DNA of 64,000 bases. It comes from Pseudoalteromonas amylolytica. Lineage in GTDB: Bacteria; Pseudomonadota; Gammaproteobacteria; Enterobacterales; Alteromonadaceae. The notes under the pieces are model-generated. The model worked only from the letters and a program-made list of their open reading frames with translations, had not been told where the DNA came from and did no database searches. A program made the translations under genes and the position numbers. Below are positions 45,071 to 55,025 of this stretch, piece by piece (positions within the stretch are counted from its first letter, which is position 1; every line of letters begins with the position of its first letter). The DNA lies in contig NZ_MKJU01000025.1 of NCBI RefSeq assembly GCF_001854605.1, positions 682,378 to 746,377 on the forward strand. Reading direction: 5' to 3'.

Positions 45071-47341
45071 ATGAAGAAAGTAACCACGAATAAAGCACTA
45101 TTTGCTACTACGATGTTATCCCTAGCGGTATCTGCATCATTACAGGCGTCTCCACTTAAGCTAGCTGCTGAAAAAGCAGAGTCTCCATTACCAAAGCGCT
45201 ACATTATCAAATACAAAAATAATGATGTTTCTGTTGCGTCAGGTATGGAAACAATGGCTAGTGAGCATATGCCACAAACAGCAGCAAATCGTATGGCGAC
45301 GTTAGGTATTCAAAATGCACAGTTTAAGGCAAGTTTGAATGCAGTAGTTGCTCAACTAAGCGAAGCACAAATTGCTGCTTTGAGTGCTGATAGTCAGGTT
45401 GAATATGTAGAAGAAGATTTACCTCGTCGTCTAATGTCACAATCACAGCCATACGGTATCGCGATGGTTCAAGCTGATTTGGTTGACGATTCAGTAGCTT
45501 CAGCTGCAAACGGTGGTAAGAAAATCTGTGTTATTGACTCAGGTTTAGACCTACCTCATGAAGACATGGGTGCACGTGGTGACACTATCTCTGGTACGAG
45601 TGATTCTGGTACTGGAAATTGGTACGATCATGGTGGTCCTCACGGTACTCACGTAGCGGGTACAATCGCAGCACTAAACAATGGTATTGGTGTTCGTGGT
45701 GTTATCGGCACAGACCCTTCAATGCACATCATCAAAGTATTTAACGCTGATGGTTGGGGTTACTCTTCAGAATTAGTCGATGCAATCAACAAATGTCAGG
45801 CAGCAGGTTCTGACGTTGTAAACATGAGTTTAGGTGGCGAAGGTTCAAGCACTACTGAACGCAATGGTATTCAAGCAGCTGCAGATGCTGGTATGTTACT
45901 TATTGCAGCGGCAGGTAATGATGGTGTTCCAACAAACACAACTGACGTAGAAAGCTACCCTGCATCATATGATTCAGTAATGTCTGTAGCGGCTATCGAT
46001 AGCAACAAAGCATTGGCTGATTTCTCTCAAAAGAATAGCCAAGTAGAGATCGCAGCACCAGGTGTTGACGTAAACTCAGCTTACCCAGAAGGTTTAGGTA
46101 CGATTGTATCCCTTAGCGTTGCGGGTCAATCTTATGACTCAAACGGTATGGAGAACCAAGGTAATGCAAATGCACCTCTTTATGACTTTGCAACAGGTGA
46201 GTCTGTTGACGGTGGCGCAAGCGGTAAAGTCTGTTTGATTCAACGTGGTAACATTTCTTTCCACGACAAAGTTAAAAACTGTGAGGACAGTGGCGGTGTT
46301 GGCGCAATCATCTATAACAACGCAGCTGGTTCATTCGGTGGTACGCTTGGTGATACTAACCAAACAACAATCCCAGCAGTAACTGTGAGCGATACTGATG
46401 GTGCACAAATGCTTAACAACATTGGCATGACTGCTTCAGTAAACCTTGACCCTAGTAACTATGGTCTAATGAGCGGTACGTCAATGGCATCACCTCATGT
46501 TGCTGGTGTAGCAGCGTTGGTATGGAGCCACCACCCAAGTTGTACAGCACAGCAGATCCGTACTGTATTAACTGCCACAGCTGAAGATTTAGGTGCAGCT
46601 GGTCGTGACGTTAAATTTGGTTACGGTCTTGTACAAACAAAAGCGGCTATTGACTATATCACTGAGAAAGGTTGTGCTGGCGATGGCGGTCCTGTAACTG
46701 GTAATGAGCTAGAAAATGGCGTTGCTAAAACAGGTCTTGCAGGTGCTAAAGGCGACGAACTACTTTACACCTTCGAAGTACCAGCTGGTGCGACGGATGT
46801 AACAGTGAACATGAGCGGTGGCACAGGTGACGCGGACCTATACGTACAGTTCGGTTCTAAGCCTAGCGATTCAAACTATGAGTGTCGTCCATATGCTGGT
46901 GGCAACAATGAAAACTGTTCATTGACGCAATCTGGCGGTACGTACCATGTAATGGTTAAAGGTTATAGTGCATTCTCTGGTGTATCACTGGTAGCGAGCT
47001 ACACAGACGGTGACACAACTACACCAGGTGCTGAGCCAATCAACCTAGTGGAAAGCAACATCAGCGTTGCACGTAGAAGCTGGACACGTTATACGCTAGA
47101 CCTAGTAGATGGCTATGCTGACCTTAACGTAGCAATCTCAGGCGGTAGCGGTGATGCTGACCTATATGTAACTCACGGTGCTCAATCTACGACTTCAAAC
47201 TATGATTGTCGTCCTTATGAGAGTGGTAACAATGAGTCATGTGACTTCCAGAACCCACAGTCTGGTACATGGTACATCGACCTATACGGTTACTCAGCGG
47301 CAAGTGGTGTAACGCTGACTGTAACTGCAACACCGAAGTAA
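45071..47341 (+). CDS. Secreted S8 (subtilisin-like) serine protease with two PPC domains
   Basis: The start at ATG 45071 (MKKVTTNKALFATTMLS) gives 756 residues; the frame opens at 45026. A signal peptide of about 26 residues is followed by an I9 propeptide (about 40-120). The catalytic triad is Asp156 (CVIDSGLDL), His191 (HGTHVAG) and Ser471 (GTSMASPHVAG). A protease-associated insert lies between His and Ser (about 335-455). Two C-terminal PPC domains (about 550-650 and 660-756) have the repeated GDADLYV motif. The PPC domains are normally removed after secretion through the type II system. It probably degrades extracellular protein. Confidence 0.93.
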   Translation: MKKVTTNKALFATTMLSLAVSASLQASPLKLAAEKAESPLPKRYIIKYKNNDVSVASGMETMASEHMPQTAANRMATLGIQNAQFKASLNAVVAQLSEAQIAALSADSQVEYVEEDLPRRLMSQSQPYGIAMVQADLVDDSVASAANGGKKICVIDSGLDLPHEDMGARGDTISGTSDSGTGNWYDHGGPHGTHVAGTIAALNNGIGVRGVIGTDPSMHIIKVFNADGWGYSSELVDAINKCQAAGSDVVNMSLGGEGSSTTERNGIQAAADAGMLLIAAAGNDGVPTNTTDVESYPASYDSVMSVAAIDSNKALADFSQKNSQVEIAAPGVDVNSAYPEGLGTIVSLSVAGQSYDSNGMENQGNANAPLYDFATGESVDGGASGKVCLIQRGNISFHDKVKNCEDSGGVGAIIYNNAAGSFGGTLGDTNQTTIPAVTVSDTDGAQMLNNIGMTASVNLDPSNYGLMSGTSMASPHVAGVAALVWSHHPSCTAQQIRTVLTATAEDLGAAGRDVKFGYGLVQTKAAIDYITEKGCAGDGGPVTGNELENGVAKTGLAGAKGDELLYTFEVPAGATDVTVNMSGGTGDADLYVQFGSKPSDSNYECRPYAGGNNENCSLTQSGGTYHVMVKGYSAFSGVSLVASYTDGDTTTPGAEPINLVESNISVARRSWTRYTLDLVDGYADLNVAISGGSGDADLYVTHGAQSTTSNYDCRPYESGNNESCDFQNPQSGTWYIDLYGYSAASGVTLTVTATPK

Positions 47342-47360
47342 TTATTTAATTAACCTTAAC

Positions 47361-47386
47361 AAAGGTCGCCTTGTGCGACCTTTTTT
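47361..47386 (+). terminator. Rho-independent terminator after the S8 protease
   Basis: Stem AAAGGTCGC / GCGACCTTT with a five-base loop and a T tail, 19 bases past the stop. Confidence 0.9.
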
Positions 47387-47610
47387 ATTATTTATAAAAG
47401 AGTGGTGCTGCTCGATGGATTGTTGATGCGCTTAGGTGTTTTTAAATATAGGTTTGTTGACTATTGCGTATTTTATGTTTAGATCTAGAGGTTGCATATA
47501 TAGGAACAAATTGTTCTATAAGTAACCTCGAACATGGCCCTCCAATTGTTGATATATTGTATTTTTGATGTTAAAAATGTGTTTCCTTTAAACCGTAATA
47601 GGAACACAAC

Positions 47611-49500
47611 ATGTATCGATTAACAAAACTCGCGATTGCGCCTTTGGCTTTAATGACGTCTTTAAGCTATGGTGCAATACCTTATAAAGATCACCACTAC
47701 AGCTATACTCAACCAAATGGCGAGGTTGTTAACATTAGCCTTGATGGTAATGACTATTTTGCTATGCAGCGCTCATCCGATGGTCGTTTGGTTGTATTTG
47801 ACGAAAATCTCAATGGTTTAGCCTACGCCAACGTTTCTGATGATGGAGAAGAGCTGATATCTACAGGTGTACTTGTTAGCAACAAGTTAAGTAAAATGGT
47901 ATCCGTGCGTTCTGCTAAGCGTAGTTTGAATGCCGAAGCGATAGCGAGAAAAGTAGAGTCAGCGAAACGTAGAATGCTTGGTGACACTGTACAGACGTCA
48001 ATTGGCCAAATTCACACTCAAAGTGAAATAGCAACTCAAGAAGGTTTTACCAGCCAATCTAGTGGAAATATCAAAGGGTTGACCATCATCATTGATTTTC
48101 CTGATCATGCAGGCACAATCAGTAAACAGCAAGTTGAGTCATTTTTAAATGATTTAAACTATCAGGATTTTGGTAATGCTCAGTCTGTCAGGGGATATTT
48201 CAGAAGTGTCTCTGGTGGTAAGTTGGATTACACCAACACAGTGACGACTTATTATACTGCTAAAAATAACAAGTCTTACTATACCGACGATAGATATAGC
48301 TCAACGGTACGCTCACAAGAACTTATCAAAGAGGCATTAAATTGGCTTGAGTATACGCAAGGTTTTGACTTTTCTACTCTGTCAGTAAATAGCAATAACC
48401 AGATTAAAGGCCTGAATATTTTTTATGCGGGCAATTCAGATAGCAGCTGGTCTAAAGGGCTTTGGCCACACATGGCAACCCTTAGCCCAAGATTTTGTGC
48501 AGATGGTGTATGCACCAACCGCTATCAAATTACAGATATGAGAAACAGTTTAGCGATTGGTACATTTGTGCATGAATCAGGGCATTTGATCACAAACTGG
48601 CCGGATCTCTATGATTATGATGGCAGCTCTCAAGGCTCCGTTGCTAGTTTCGGTGTTATGGGCTTTGGAGCGATTGGAGAAACTAATAAGTTTAAGCCGA
48701 CCCCACCTGTTGCTCATTTTAGAAATCTTGCAGGTTGGGATACAGTCACAGAACTTAATCCAGCTATTAACCCCAATGCGCCTACAGGTACGTTGACGCA
48801 TACCTCAGGCAGTCATACATCTTATAAATGGACCAATCCAAGTAATCGCAATGAAGCGTTTTATATTGAGGCAATTCATCGCTCAGGCCAAAACTCGGAG
48901 CAATTAGATGAAGGGTTAGCTATTTGGCATGTGGATAGCGCTGGTAATAATTCAGATGAATGGCATCCGTACGTACAAATGGAGCATGCTGATGGGAATC
49001 GAGATCCTGAAAACAAAGTAAACCGAGGCGACAACGGTGATTTGTATGACGTAGCAGGGGAGTTCTCTGCAACGTTTCCTAACAGCCTAAGTAGCCGTGG
49101 TACTAATTCACTTTGGTGGAATGGCAGTGACTCTGGTCTATCTATCAGCAATATAAGTGATGTAGCACAAACCATGTCATTTGATATCGGTCAGACAACC
49201 CCACCCAAAGGAGATGTATATACGGGCTACCTATCTAGTGGACAGCAAGCAATTGTACCCAATGGTACTTGGTTTTACTATGAGGGCGGCACTTTGGATA
49301 TGACCTTAGAGGGGCCGAGTAACGCTGATTTTGATTTAAAATTAGAGGTGTGGCAGGGTGGACGTTGGGTACAGGCCGCGATATCGGAGTCACCTACATC
49401 TAACGAGTCTATCACTTACCCTGCATCAAGTGGATACTATAGAATTACCGTATATTCATATTCAGGTGCGGGTAATTACAGCTTGACTTTGAGTAAATAA
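47611..49500 (+). CDS. Secreted M6 family metalloprotease
   Basis: This 629-residue protein has a signal peptide (MYRLTKLAIAPLALMTSLSYG). The M6 N-terminal segment DGNDYFAMQRSSDGRLVVFDE precedes the catalytic domain with zinc motif HESGH (residues 321-325) and WPDLYDYD downstream, the usual third-ligand region. A C-terminal domain with GNADFDLKLE-like pattern (about 530-629) is similar to the PPC domains of the previous protease. The family includes immune inhibitor A. With the S8 protease it forms a pair of separately terminated secreted proteases. Confidence 0.88.
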   Translation: MYRLTKLAIAPLALMTSLSYGAIPYKDHHYSYTQPNGEVVNISLDGNDYFAMQRSSDGRLVVFDENLNGLAYANVSDDGEELISTGVLVSNKLSKMVSVRSAKRSLNAEAIARKVESAKRRMLGDTVQTSIGQIHTQSEIATQEGFTSQSSGNIKGLTIIIDFPDHAGTISKQQVESFLNDLNYQDFGNAQSVRGYFRSVSGGKLDYTNTVTTYYTAKNNKSYYTDDRYSSTVRSQELIKEALNWLEYTQGFDFSTLSVNSNNQIKGLNIFYAGNSDSSWSKGLWPHMATLSPRFCADGVCTNRYQITDMRNSLAIGTFVHESGHLITNWPDLYDYDGSSQGSVASFGVMGFGAIGETNKFKPTPPVAHFRNLAGWDTVTELNPAINPNAPTGTLTHTSGSHTSYKWTNPSNRNEAFYIEAIHRSGQNSEQLDEGLAIWHVDSAGNNSDEWHPYVQMEHADGNRDPENKVNRGDNGDLYDVAGEFSATFPNSLSSRGTNSLWWNGSDSGLSISNISDVAQTMSFDIGQTTPPKGDVYTGYLSSGQQAIVPNGTWFYYEGGTLDMTLEGPSNADFDLKLEVWQGGRWVQAAISESPTSNESITYPASSGYYRITVYSYSGAGNYSLTLSK

Positions 49501-49506
49501 ATTTAG

Positions 49507-49534
49507 AAAGCACAATGTATTACATTGTGCTTTT
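49507..49534 (+). terminator. Hairpin terminator after the M6 protease
   Basis: A near-continuous palindrome AAAGCACAATGTA / TACATTGTGCTTT is followed by T and C residues, six bases past the stop. Confidence 0.8.
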
Positions 49535-49728
49535 CCTTTACTTTCATACGTCTTTTATCACACTATTCATACTGAAAGCACTTGAATGATGGTTAAAACG
49601 AATAGCCCTTGCTCATGTACATGTCATTTTTAGCTGAGTCAGTTTGGCCATTCATAGGCGGCGGAGCTTTCTCAATTTGTACCAATATTTTTTATCAATC
49701 ACCCATCATATATTAATCAGGGTGAACT

Positions 49729-50904
49729 GTGAGTTGTGTGATTCTGATGAATGTAGATAAACCCTATACATTTGTTCCTGAGATAGCGGGCGCTAGATTA
49801 AAATTAGCGGTCGAATCGATAGGGACTAACTATGAAATAATCGCGCTTGAGTGTTTTCAAATTTCTCGTAGAACACTGATCAATTGGTTTTCCGGCAAAG
49901 GTTTTGATTTATACAAGGCAAACAAATGTGCCAAAGGGCTGGGGATTGACGTTCACTGGTTTTTGTTATCACCGTCGATATTTTTTGAAAGTGAATTTAT
50001 CTCTGAGGTTCAATGTGCGTATGTTTCTAACTTAAAACCTAACATAGGTGCCTCCAACAGGTTTGAGTTCTGTGGGAGTGATACACATTGCATTGTTTTA
50101 TTCTGCGACTACATCACAAAACTCGATATCGAAAAATTTGCTAACGTAAGAATAAATGGACGACTGAAAAACGGTCTAGAGTGCTTGTTTGAAGGTATTC
50201 TAGTGTCATATACATTTGATCGCTACATACGCGCTATCTCTATTAAAAGTAGTACCGGATTAGTCATGAGTGTGGGTGGCTGCAATTCCACTGCCGAGGA
50301 CATCGCGGCCATGAGCATCACTTTTGAGTTTGACAACGGTTCTGCAGCGCTATTGCTCAATTCTCCTTGGGGTGGGTATTGTGCTGCGTTTAAATCAACG
50401 CTCACAGTTGATGTCATTGAGCAGCTAACCAGTATCGGGCAAGTTGACTTAGCACTCACCTTGCTCAAAAGAAAACCCAGTGTGAACTCTTTGGTTGTGT
50501 TGAATAAACTACGAAAAAATGCGACAACGCTTGATAGCCAATCTCTTATTTATGGTGCCTACCGCGCTTTTGATAAAGTGTTAAAAAAGCCTAGTGGGCT
50601 CTCGCAAAAAATAGCGGAGCAATTGTTTTATGAAGTAGATATGTTGTTGGAAGAAGGCGACGTGCTGGCTGCCATATACTGTATGGAGTCGCTAGGTTAC
50701 TTTTGTCACAGTGAGGCTGTGGAAAAACAGTTTAACGCCTTGGCGCGTAAAGTAATTGACAATGGTATTCGTCATTATGATCCGCATTTTATTTGGGCGC
50801 TTAATGTCGCGCTATCGTCAGTACTCAAACAATCATATGACAACGCGACACACGAGTATTTTATGGATTACATTGTGGACCACAACATAATTGATATCGT
50901 GTAA
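49729..50904 (+). CDS. Orphan protein with N-terminal helix-turn-helix
   Basis: A protein of 391 residues (GTG start 49729; ATG 49747 is an alternative). Residues 20-85 form a Cro/CI-like HTH, with ARLKLAVESIGTNYEIIALE, then QISRRTLINWFSGKG as the recognition region. The remaining 300 residues show a beta-rich domain (about 100-230) and a helical C-terminus. I do not recognise the family of the larger part. No partner gene is coupled to it; it converges on the Rieske gene. Perhaps a sensor-type transcription factor. Confidence 0.6.
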   Translation: MSCVILMNVDKPYTFVPEIAGARLKLAVESIGTNYEIIALECFQISRRTLINWFSGKGFDLYKANKCAKGLGIDVHWFLLSPSIFFESEFISEVQCAYVSNLKPNIGASNRFEFCGSDTHCIVLFCDYITKLDIEKFANVRINGRLKNGLECLFEGILVSYTFDRYIRAISIKSSTGLVMSVGGCNSTAEDIAAMSITFEFDNGSAALLLNSPWGGYCAAFKSTLTVDVIEQLTSIGQVDLALTLLKRKPSVNSLVVLNKLRKNATTLDSQSLIYGAYRAFDKVLKKPSGLSQKIAEQLFYEVDMLLEEGDVLAAIYCMESLGYFCHSEAVEKQFNALARKVIDNGIRHYDPHFIWALNVALSSVLKQSYDNATHEYFMDYIVDHNIIDIV

Positions 50905-50935
50905 CTCTATCCTTGTTTCGTGTTAGCGCCTGATA

Positions 50936-52021
50936 CTAAGCAACCTTTTTTCTTGCAATCACATGGGCGCTGTAGATATTTTTTTGTGAAGGGTAAAATT
51001 GCTTATACCATAGCCTGAATTTCCGAGTGTATAAGTCGTCCTTTTCTAAGTCAGGAAATTCCAAATGTTTACGGTTCATCATGATCATGTGATCCTCTTG
51101 CATAAACGTTTTAAATACTTTGATTTCGTTAAAAATATAGACGCCTTTGTTGAACAGCTTTTCTTGCAAGTTCGCTTTAAAAGCATGCCGCTTCATTTTG
51201 ATTCGATGCGCGGTAAAACTACCATCGGCCTCGAGTTGTAATAGGACCAAAAACCTATGGTAAACATGCCACCTCCAATAAAAATCTATATTGTAATCAA
51301 TCACAAATGGACCATAGGCATTGATGTTAATATTACCCTTGTCTTCGTTACCTCTTTTTAAACGAACTGAAAGTTTTTCATCTTGTTCGAATAACTTTGT
51401 ATGCTGGTGACACAAGCCGTGTAATTTAATGGCATGGTTAAAGTCCACACCATTCTCAATAAAGTCAATCGGATGCGCTTTGACGTTCACGCCTTTTAAA
51501 CATTGGTGTTCAATTTCCCATTTATTTCCCATATAGTCTGTATCTAATCTGGGCAAATTCCAAGTAGGTGATTCATTTTCTGAATGAAACCAGACAAACA
51601 CGATCCCTGCATTGATATCAATGACATAAGGTTTGATGGGCTTTTCTTTTTTACCTTTTGCAACGCCATTTTTGTCAAAGCATCTATGATGAAATGCGCA
51701 GCGGAGGTGATCACCAACAACTTTCCCACCAGCACCCAAATGTATGCCAAAGTGCGAGCAATAGGCGCTTGTTACGGCTACTTCTCCTTTGGTACTTTTC
51801 CAGATAACAATATTTTCTCCCATTAGATTCTTACTTATTATCTGGCCATTTTTGAGTTCACTTTCCATGCAAACAGCCTGCCAGCCATTTAAGAAAAATG
51901 GAACATTTGGGTAGCGTTCTTTTATCTGTGGCGCATTGTCATACGCATACTTGCGATGTATACCTTTTGAATAATGAACCAAATATGCATTAACTATCTT
52001 GTTGTAGATTTCTTTTAACAT
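50936..52021 (-). CDS. Rieske non-haem iron oxygenase
   Basis: This 361-residue protein has a Rieske [2Fe-2S] centre, with Cys88-x-His90 (CSH) and Cys108-x2-His111 (CAFH). It also has a mononuclear iron site with Glu189, Asn190, Asp193, His196 and His201 (ENGVDFNHAIKLHG), as in KshA/DAF-36-type oxygenases of sterols and related compounds. It needs a ferredoxin reductase, which is not encoded nearby. It may hydroxylate or desaturate a hydrophobic substrate. The gene is solitary, with tRNA genes upstream. Confidence 0.85.
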   Translation of the reverse strand: MLKEIYNKIVNAYLVHYSKGIHRKYAYDNAPQIKERYPNVPFFLNGWQAVCMESELKNGQIISKNLMGENIVIWKSTKGEVAVTSAYCSHFGIHLGAGGKVVGDHLRCAFHHRCFDKNGVAKGKKEKPIKPYVIDINAGIVFVWFHSENESPTWNLPRLDTDYMGNKWEIEHQCLKGVNVKAHPIDFIENGVDFNHAIKLHGLCHQHTKLFEQDEKLSVRLKRGNEDKGNININAYGPFVIDYNIDFYWRWHVYHRFLVLLQLEADGSFTAHRIKMKRHAFKANLQEKLFNKGVYIFNEIKVFKTFMQEDHMIMMNRKHLEFPDLEKDDLYTRKFRLWYKQFYPSQKNIYSAHVIARKKVA

Positions 52022-52260
52022 AAGAACCTCATTGTTAACGGCTGAAAGTTGACCCGCTCAGGGCGCGCACTAATCATCTTAATGAAATGGATAAAATGAA
52101 CAATGAAATTAGAGGGCAAAAAAAGTGCAACTAGTTTAGGTGCGGTTACATAGGGGAAAAAGGGGCGCTTACTCTGGGTTTAGCGATATATCAAGACGTC
52201 GAACAATCTCTAATAAGATAACGGGTATTTATGGAATATAAAGAGAATAAACTGAATAGA

Positions 52261-52337
52261 TGGTACAACCGAGTGGATTCGAACCACCGACCCCTACCAT
52301 GTCAAGGTAGTGCTCTAACCAACTGAGCTACGGTTGT
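52261..52337 (-). tRNA. tRNA-Val(GAC)
   Basis: A 77-nt tRNA with encoded CCA (TGG at 52261-52263). The anticodon loop TTGACAT gives anticodon GAC for GUC codons. The acceptor stem ACAACCG / CGGTTGT is perfect. It is the second of a tandem pair. Confidence 0.95.
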
Positions 52338-52347
52338 ATTGAAGATT

Positions 52348-52424
52348 TGGTACGACCGAGTGGATTCGAACCACCGACCCCCACCATGTCAAGGTGGTGC
52401 TCTAACCAACTGAGCTACGGTCGT
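52348..52424 (-). tRNA. tRNA-Val(GAC)
   Basis: A near copy of the tRNA at 52261, ten bases away and first in the transcript. The few differences are paired: A-U to G-C in the acceptor stem and in the anticodon stem. The anticodon is GAC and the 3' CCA is encoded. Confidence 0.95.
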
Positions 52425-52521
52425 ACAGTATTGCAAGGCAACGGCGGCTAATATATAGCGACTCGCTTATTGGATCAAGCGCGTTCGCTAAATTTTTGTT
52501 TGTTTGCAGTTTTTTTGTGCA

Positions 52522-53538
52522 TCAAGGCTGTATTTTGCACGTTTTATAAAAGACCTGCCACCATTTTACGTGCTCAACCGTACTCGCTTTGAGTTGTTGA
52601 TAATATGATTGTTGCTGTTCTACATTAAACAATGTACTCAGTTCATGACTGCTTTGCCAAAGTACATACAGGTGAATTGAGGTGCTGTGTAACATATTGG
52701 CTAGCTTCGATTGATATGCTTGCAACTGAGATAAGTAGAAGCGATTAAATACGTTACTCAGAATGTTAGCTTGTTCATGGTTTCTGCCTGGCTTACATAG
52801 ATCGTTGCTGATATCTATAGTGCCGAGCCAGCGTGTGGTGATATTGTTTAACGCGGTTTGTTTGCGTGCGGAGTTGATTAGTCGTGAAACAAAGTGATTG
52901 TTATTGAGTTTAGCCAATGAGCGAGTGAACTCTTCAGGCTCATCAAGTTGACTGATATCAAACTCACTAGAGCGTATTTGCTTATAGGCATTTGCAAGTT
53001 GAGCAAGAGCTTCTAATGACTGATTCATGGCATCTTTATGATCCTCAAGCTCAATCTCTTGCCCACTGAGTAACGACATTTTCGCCAGCTCTCGTTCATG
53101 AAAGATCATGCGCTCAACATACTGTGGCAGTTGTAACCGCTTCTCGTCTAATGCTGAATTGAGCTTGGCCTTTAATTCGGGATCTAATTGCTCTGAGTCA
53201 GCCAAGCAACTCTGAGTTTGTTTGATAAACCGTAAGGCGTACTTTAATTGTTCACTGGGCTGTCTGACCTTGCCAAGCTGATTATTGTTTTTGGCAATGG
53301 TGTTCATGAGCTTACAGTGGTCTAGGCTGGCAAGTTCTAAAAACGAAATGGTTGTTTTAGAAACAGGTTTATCCAAAGATGGTGTTTCAAGCACTTGTAA
53401 TGTCACGTCTTGGGTCGCTGGTGCTTTATCAACGACGTTAGCCAACCGGCTTTGGTATTCGTTATAGATTTCAGTAGGGGCGGGTGTGCAACCCACCCCC
53501 CATATCAAGCTACTGATTATCAGCCAAAATATACGCAA
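52522..53538 (-). CDS. DUF3080 family lipoprotein
   Basis: This 338-residue protein has a lipobox (SSLIWGVGC, Cys17) and the DUF3080 segment EIYNEYQSRLANVVDKAP after it. The rest is mostly helical with many Leu and Gln. It is probably an inner- or outer-membrane lipoprotein. Its start overlaps the 3' end of the MATE gene by 29 bases, so it is in the same operon as norM. Function unknown in the family. Confidence 0.8.
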   Translation of the reverse strand: MRIFWLIISSLIWGVGCTPAPTEIYNEYQSRLANVVDKAPATQDVTLQVLETPSLDKPVSKTTISFLELASLDHCKLMNTIAKNNNQLGKVRQPSEQLKYALRFIKQTQSCLADSEQLDPELKAKLNSALDEKRLQLPQYVERMIFHERELAKMSLLSGQEIELEDHKDAMNQSLEALAQLANAYKQIRSSEFDISQLDEPEEFTRSLAKLNNNHFVSRLINSARKQTALNNITTRWLGTIDISNDLCKPGRNHEQANILSNVFNRFYLSQLQAYQSKLANMLHSTSIHLYVLWQSSHELSTLFNVEQQQSYYQQLKASTVEHVKWWQVFYKTCKIQP

Positions 53539-54865
53539 GACGAGCCCTCACACTGAGTAATAAAAACACCGCTGCAACAGTTAAACCTACGATAATACCA
53601 ATCCAAAACCCGATAGCGCCCATAGCTGGCACTATGAGGTTTGTTTTAGCAAGTATATACCCAAGTGAAAAGCCAATCAGCCAATATGACACAAATGTGA
53701 TATAAGTAATTGGTTTGGTGTATTTTAGGCCTCGTAATACGCCATGTGCTGCAACTTGTAGTGCATCTGGTAGTTGATAAACACATGCCAGTACAATGAT
53801 ACTCGAAGCAAGCAGGGCAACTTCATCATTATTTGTATATAGCCAAGCGATACTATCTCTACCTATGAGTGTGATAAGTGCCACAAAAACTGAAATAATC
53901 GCGGCTAAACAAAAACTGGTGAAGATAGCGGTTCTGAGTTGCTCATAGGCCTGCTGTCCGGCCAAATTTCCGATCCTTATGGCAATAGCCATTGAAAGGC
54001 TTAACGGCATCATAAATAGTATTGCAGTCACATTTGCTGCAATTTGATGTCCGGACACGGCAATTGCGCCTAGATCGGCGATAAACAGCGGAATACACGC
54101 AAATAGCGTCACTTCAAAAAATGTTGCTAAGCAAATGGGAATACCGAGTCTAGCAATATAACTTATACCTGACGGCTGGGGGTTGGCAAAGTCACTAAGC
54201 AAAGACAACGCGCACATAGTTTTGCTGCGATTACAATATATCCATTGCGATATAGCCATAGCCCAAAATACGAGTGCAGTGGCAAGGCCACATCCTGCAC
54301 TGCCATATGCTGGCATGCCAAATTTGCCATAAATAAATACATAGTTTGCAAATACATTTACGATAAGCCCTACAATACTGATATAGAAAGCTGGTTTTGT
54401 TAAGCCAACGCCTTCTGTTACATTTCGATAAATCGAAAAAAGCAAGAACCCCATTACCCCCCATTTTACAAAGTCGATATATTGTTGAGAGAGTGACGTG
54501 ATTGACTCGGTAGTGCCTAGACGTTCGAAGATAAGAGGGGTGAACTCAGCTAGAGCAAAGCCTGCAAGGGTAAGTAACAATGCCAAATAGATGCTTTGTT
54601 GAAAATAGTACTTAATACCACTTCGGTCATTCGCTCCGTGACAGTGTGCCACGATACCAGTTAGCGCGAGTATTAGCCCTTGCAGGGAAAAAGTTAAGGG
54701 GTTCCATACACCCGTTGCAATAGATAGTGCAGCCAAGTCATTGGCGCTTACCTGACCTGCCATCATAGTATCAACCACCGACATCAAAATCAGGGTAATT
54801 TGTGCAAAAAATACGGGGGTGGCAAGTTGCAAGAGACGCTTACTTTCCCAGTGACTAAACTTCAT
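53510..54865 (-). CDS. norM: MATE family multidrug efflux transporter
   Basis: The start at ATG 54865 (MKFSHWESKRLLQLATPVFF) gives 451 residues, as for NorM; the frame opens at 54898. Twelve membrane segments are visible in two MATE repeats. MSVVDTMMAGQVSANDLAALSI is the conserved N-terminal part. It exports cationic drugs using sodium or protons. The divergent arrangement with ribE is the same as in E. coli (ydhE/ribE). Confidence 0.9.
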   Translation of the reverse strand: MKFSHWESKRLLQLATPVFFAQITLILMSVVDTMMAGQVSANDLAALSIATGVWNPLTFSLQGLILALTGIVAHCHGANDRSGIKYYFQQSIYLALLLTLAGFALAEFTPLIFERLGTTESITSLSQQYIDFVKWGVMGFLLFSIYRNVTEGVGLTKPAFYISIVGLIVNVFANYVFIYGKFGMPAYGSAGCGLATALVFWAMAISQWIYCNRSKTMCALSLLSDFANPQPSGISYIARLGIPICLATFFEVTLFACIPLFIADLGAIAVSGHQIAANVTAILFMMPLSLSMAIAIRIGNLAGQQAYEQLRTAIFTSFCLAAIISVFVALITLIGRDSIAWLYTNNDEVALLASSIIVLACVYQLPDALQVAAHGVLRGLKYTKPITYITFVSYWLIGFSLGYILAKTNLIVPAMGAIGFWIGIIVGLTVAAVFLLLSVRARLAYILADNQ

Positions 54866-55025
54866 ACTTATCACCGATAAAAATATTATTGTAACCAATA
54901 GAGTTGACTATTAGCGAGTGAACGAGATGAATTAAATTAAAAACCTTCTTTTTGTATGGTTAGGGTGCTTCTGAGTGCTTAATTATTCCTGTATGATAAG
55001 CGCGTTTTAAATGTGAAGGTCGGTT

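Noticed and set aside
54899..55025. FMN riboswitch before ribE
   Set aside because: The gap is too short and lacks the conserved RFN-element helices.
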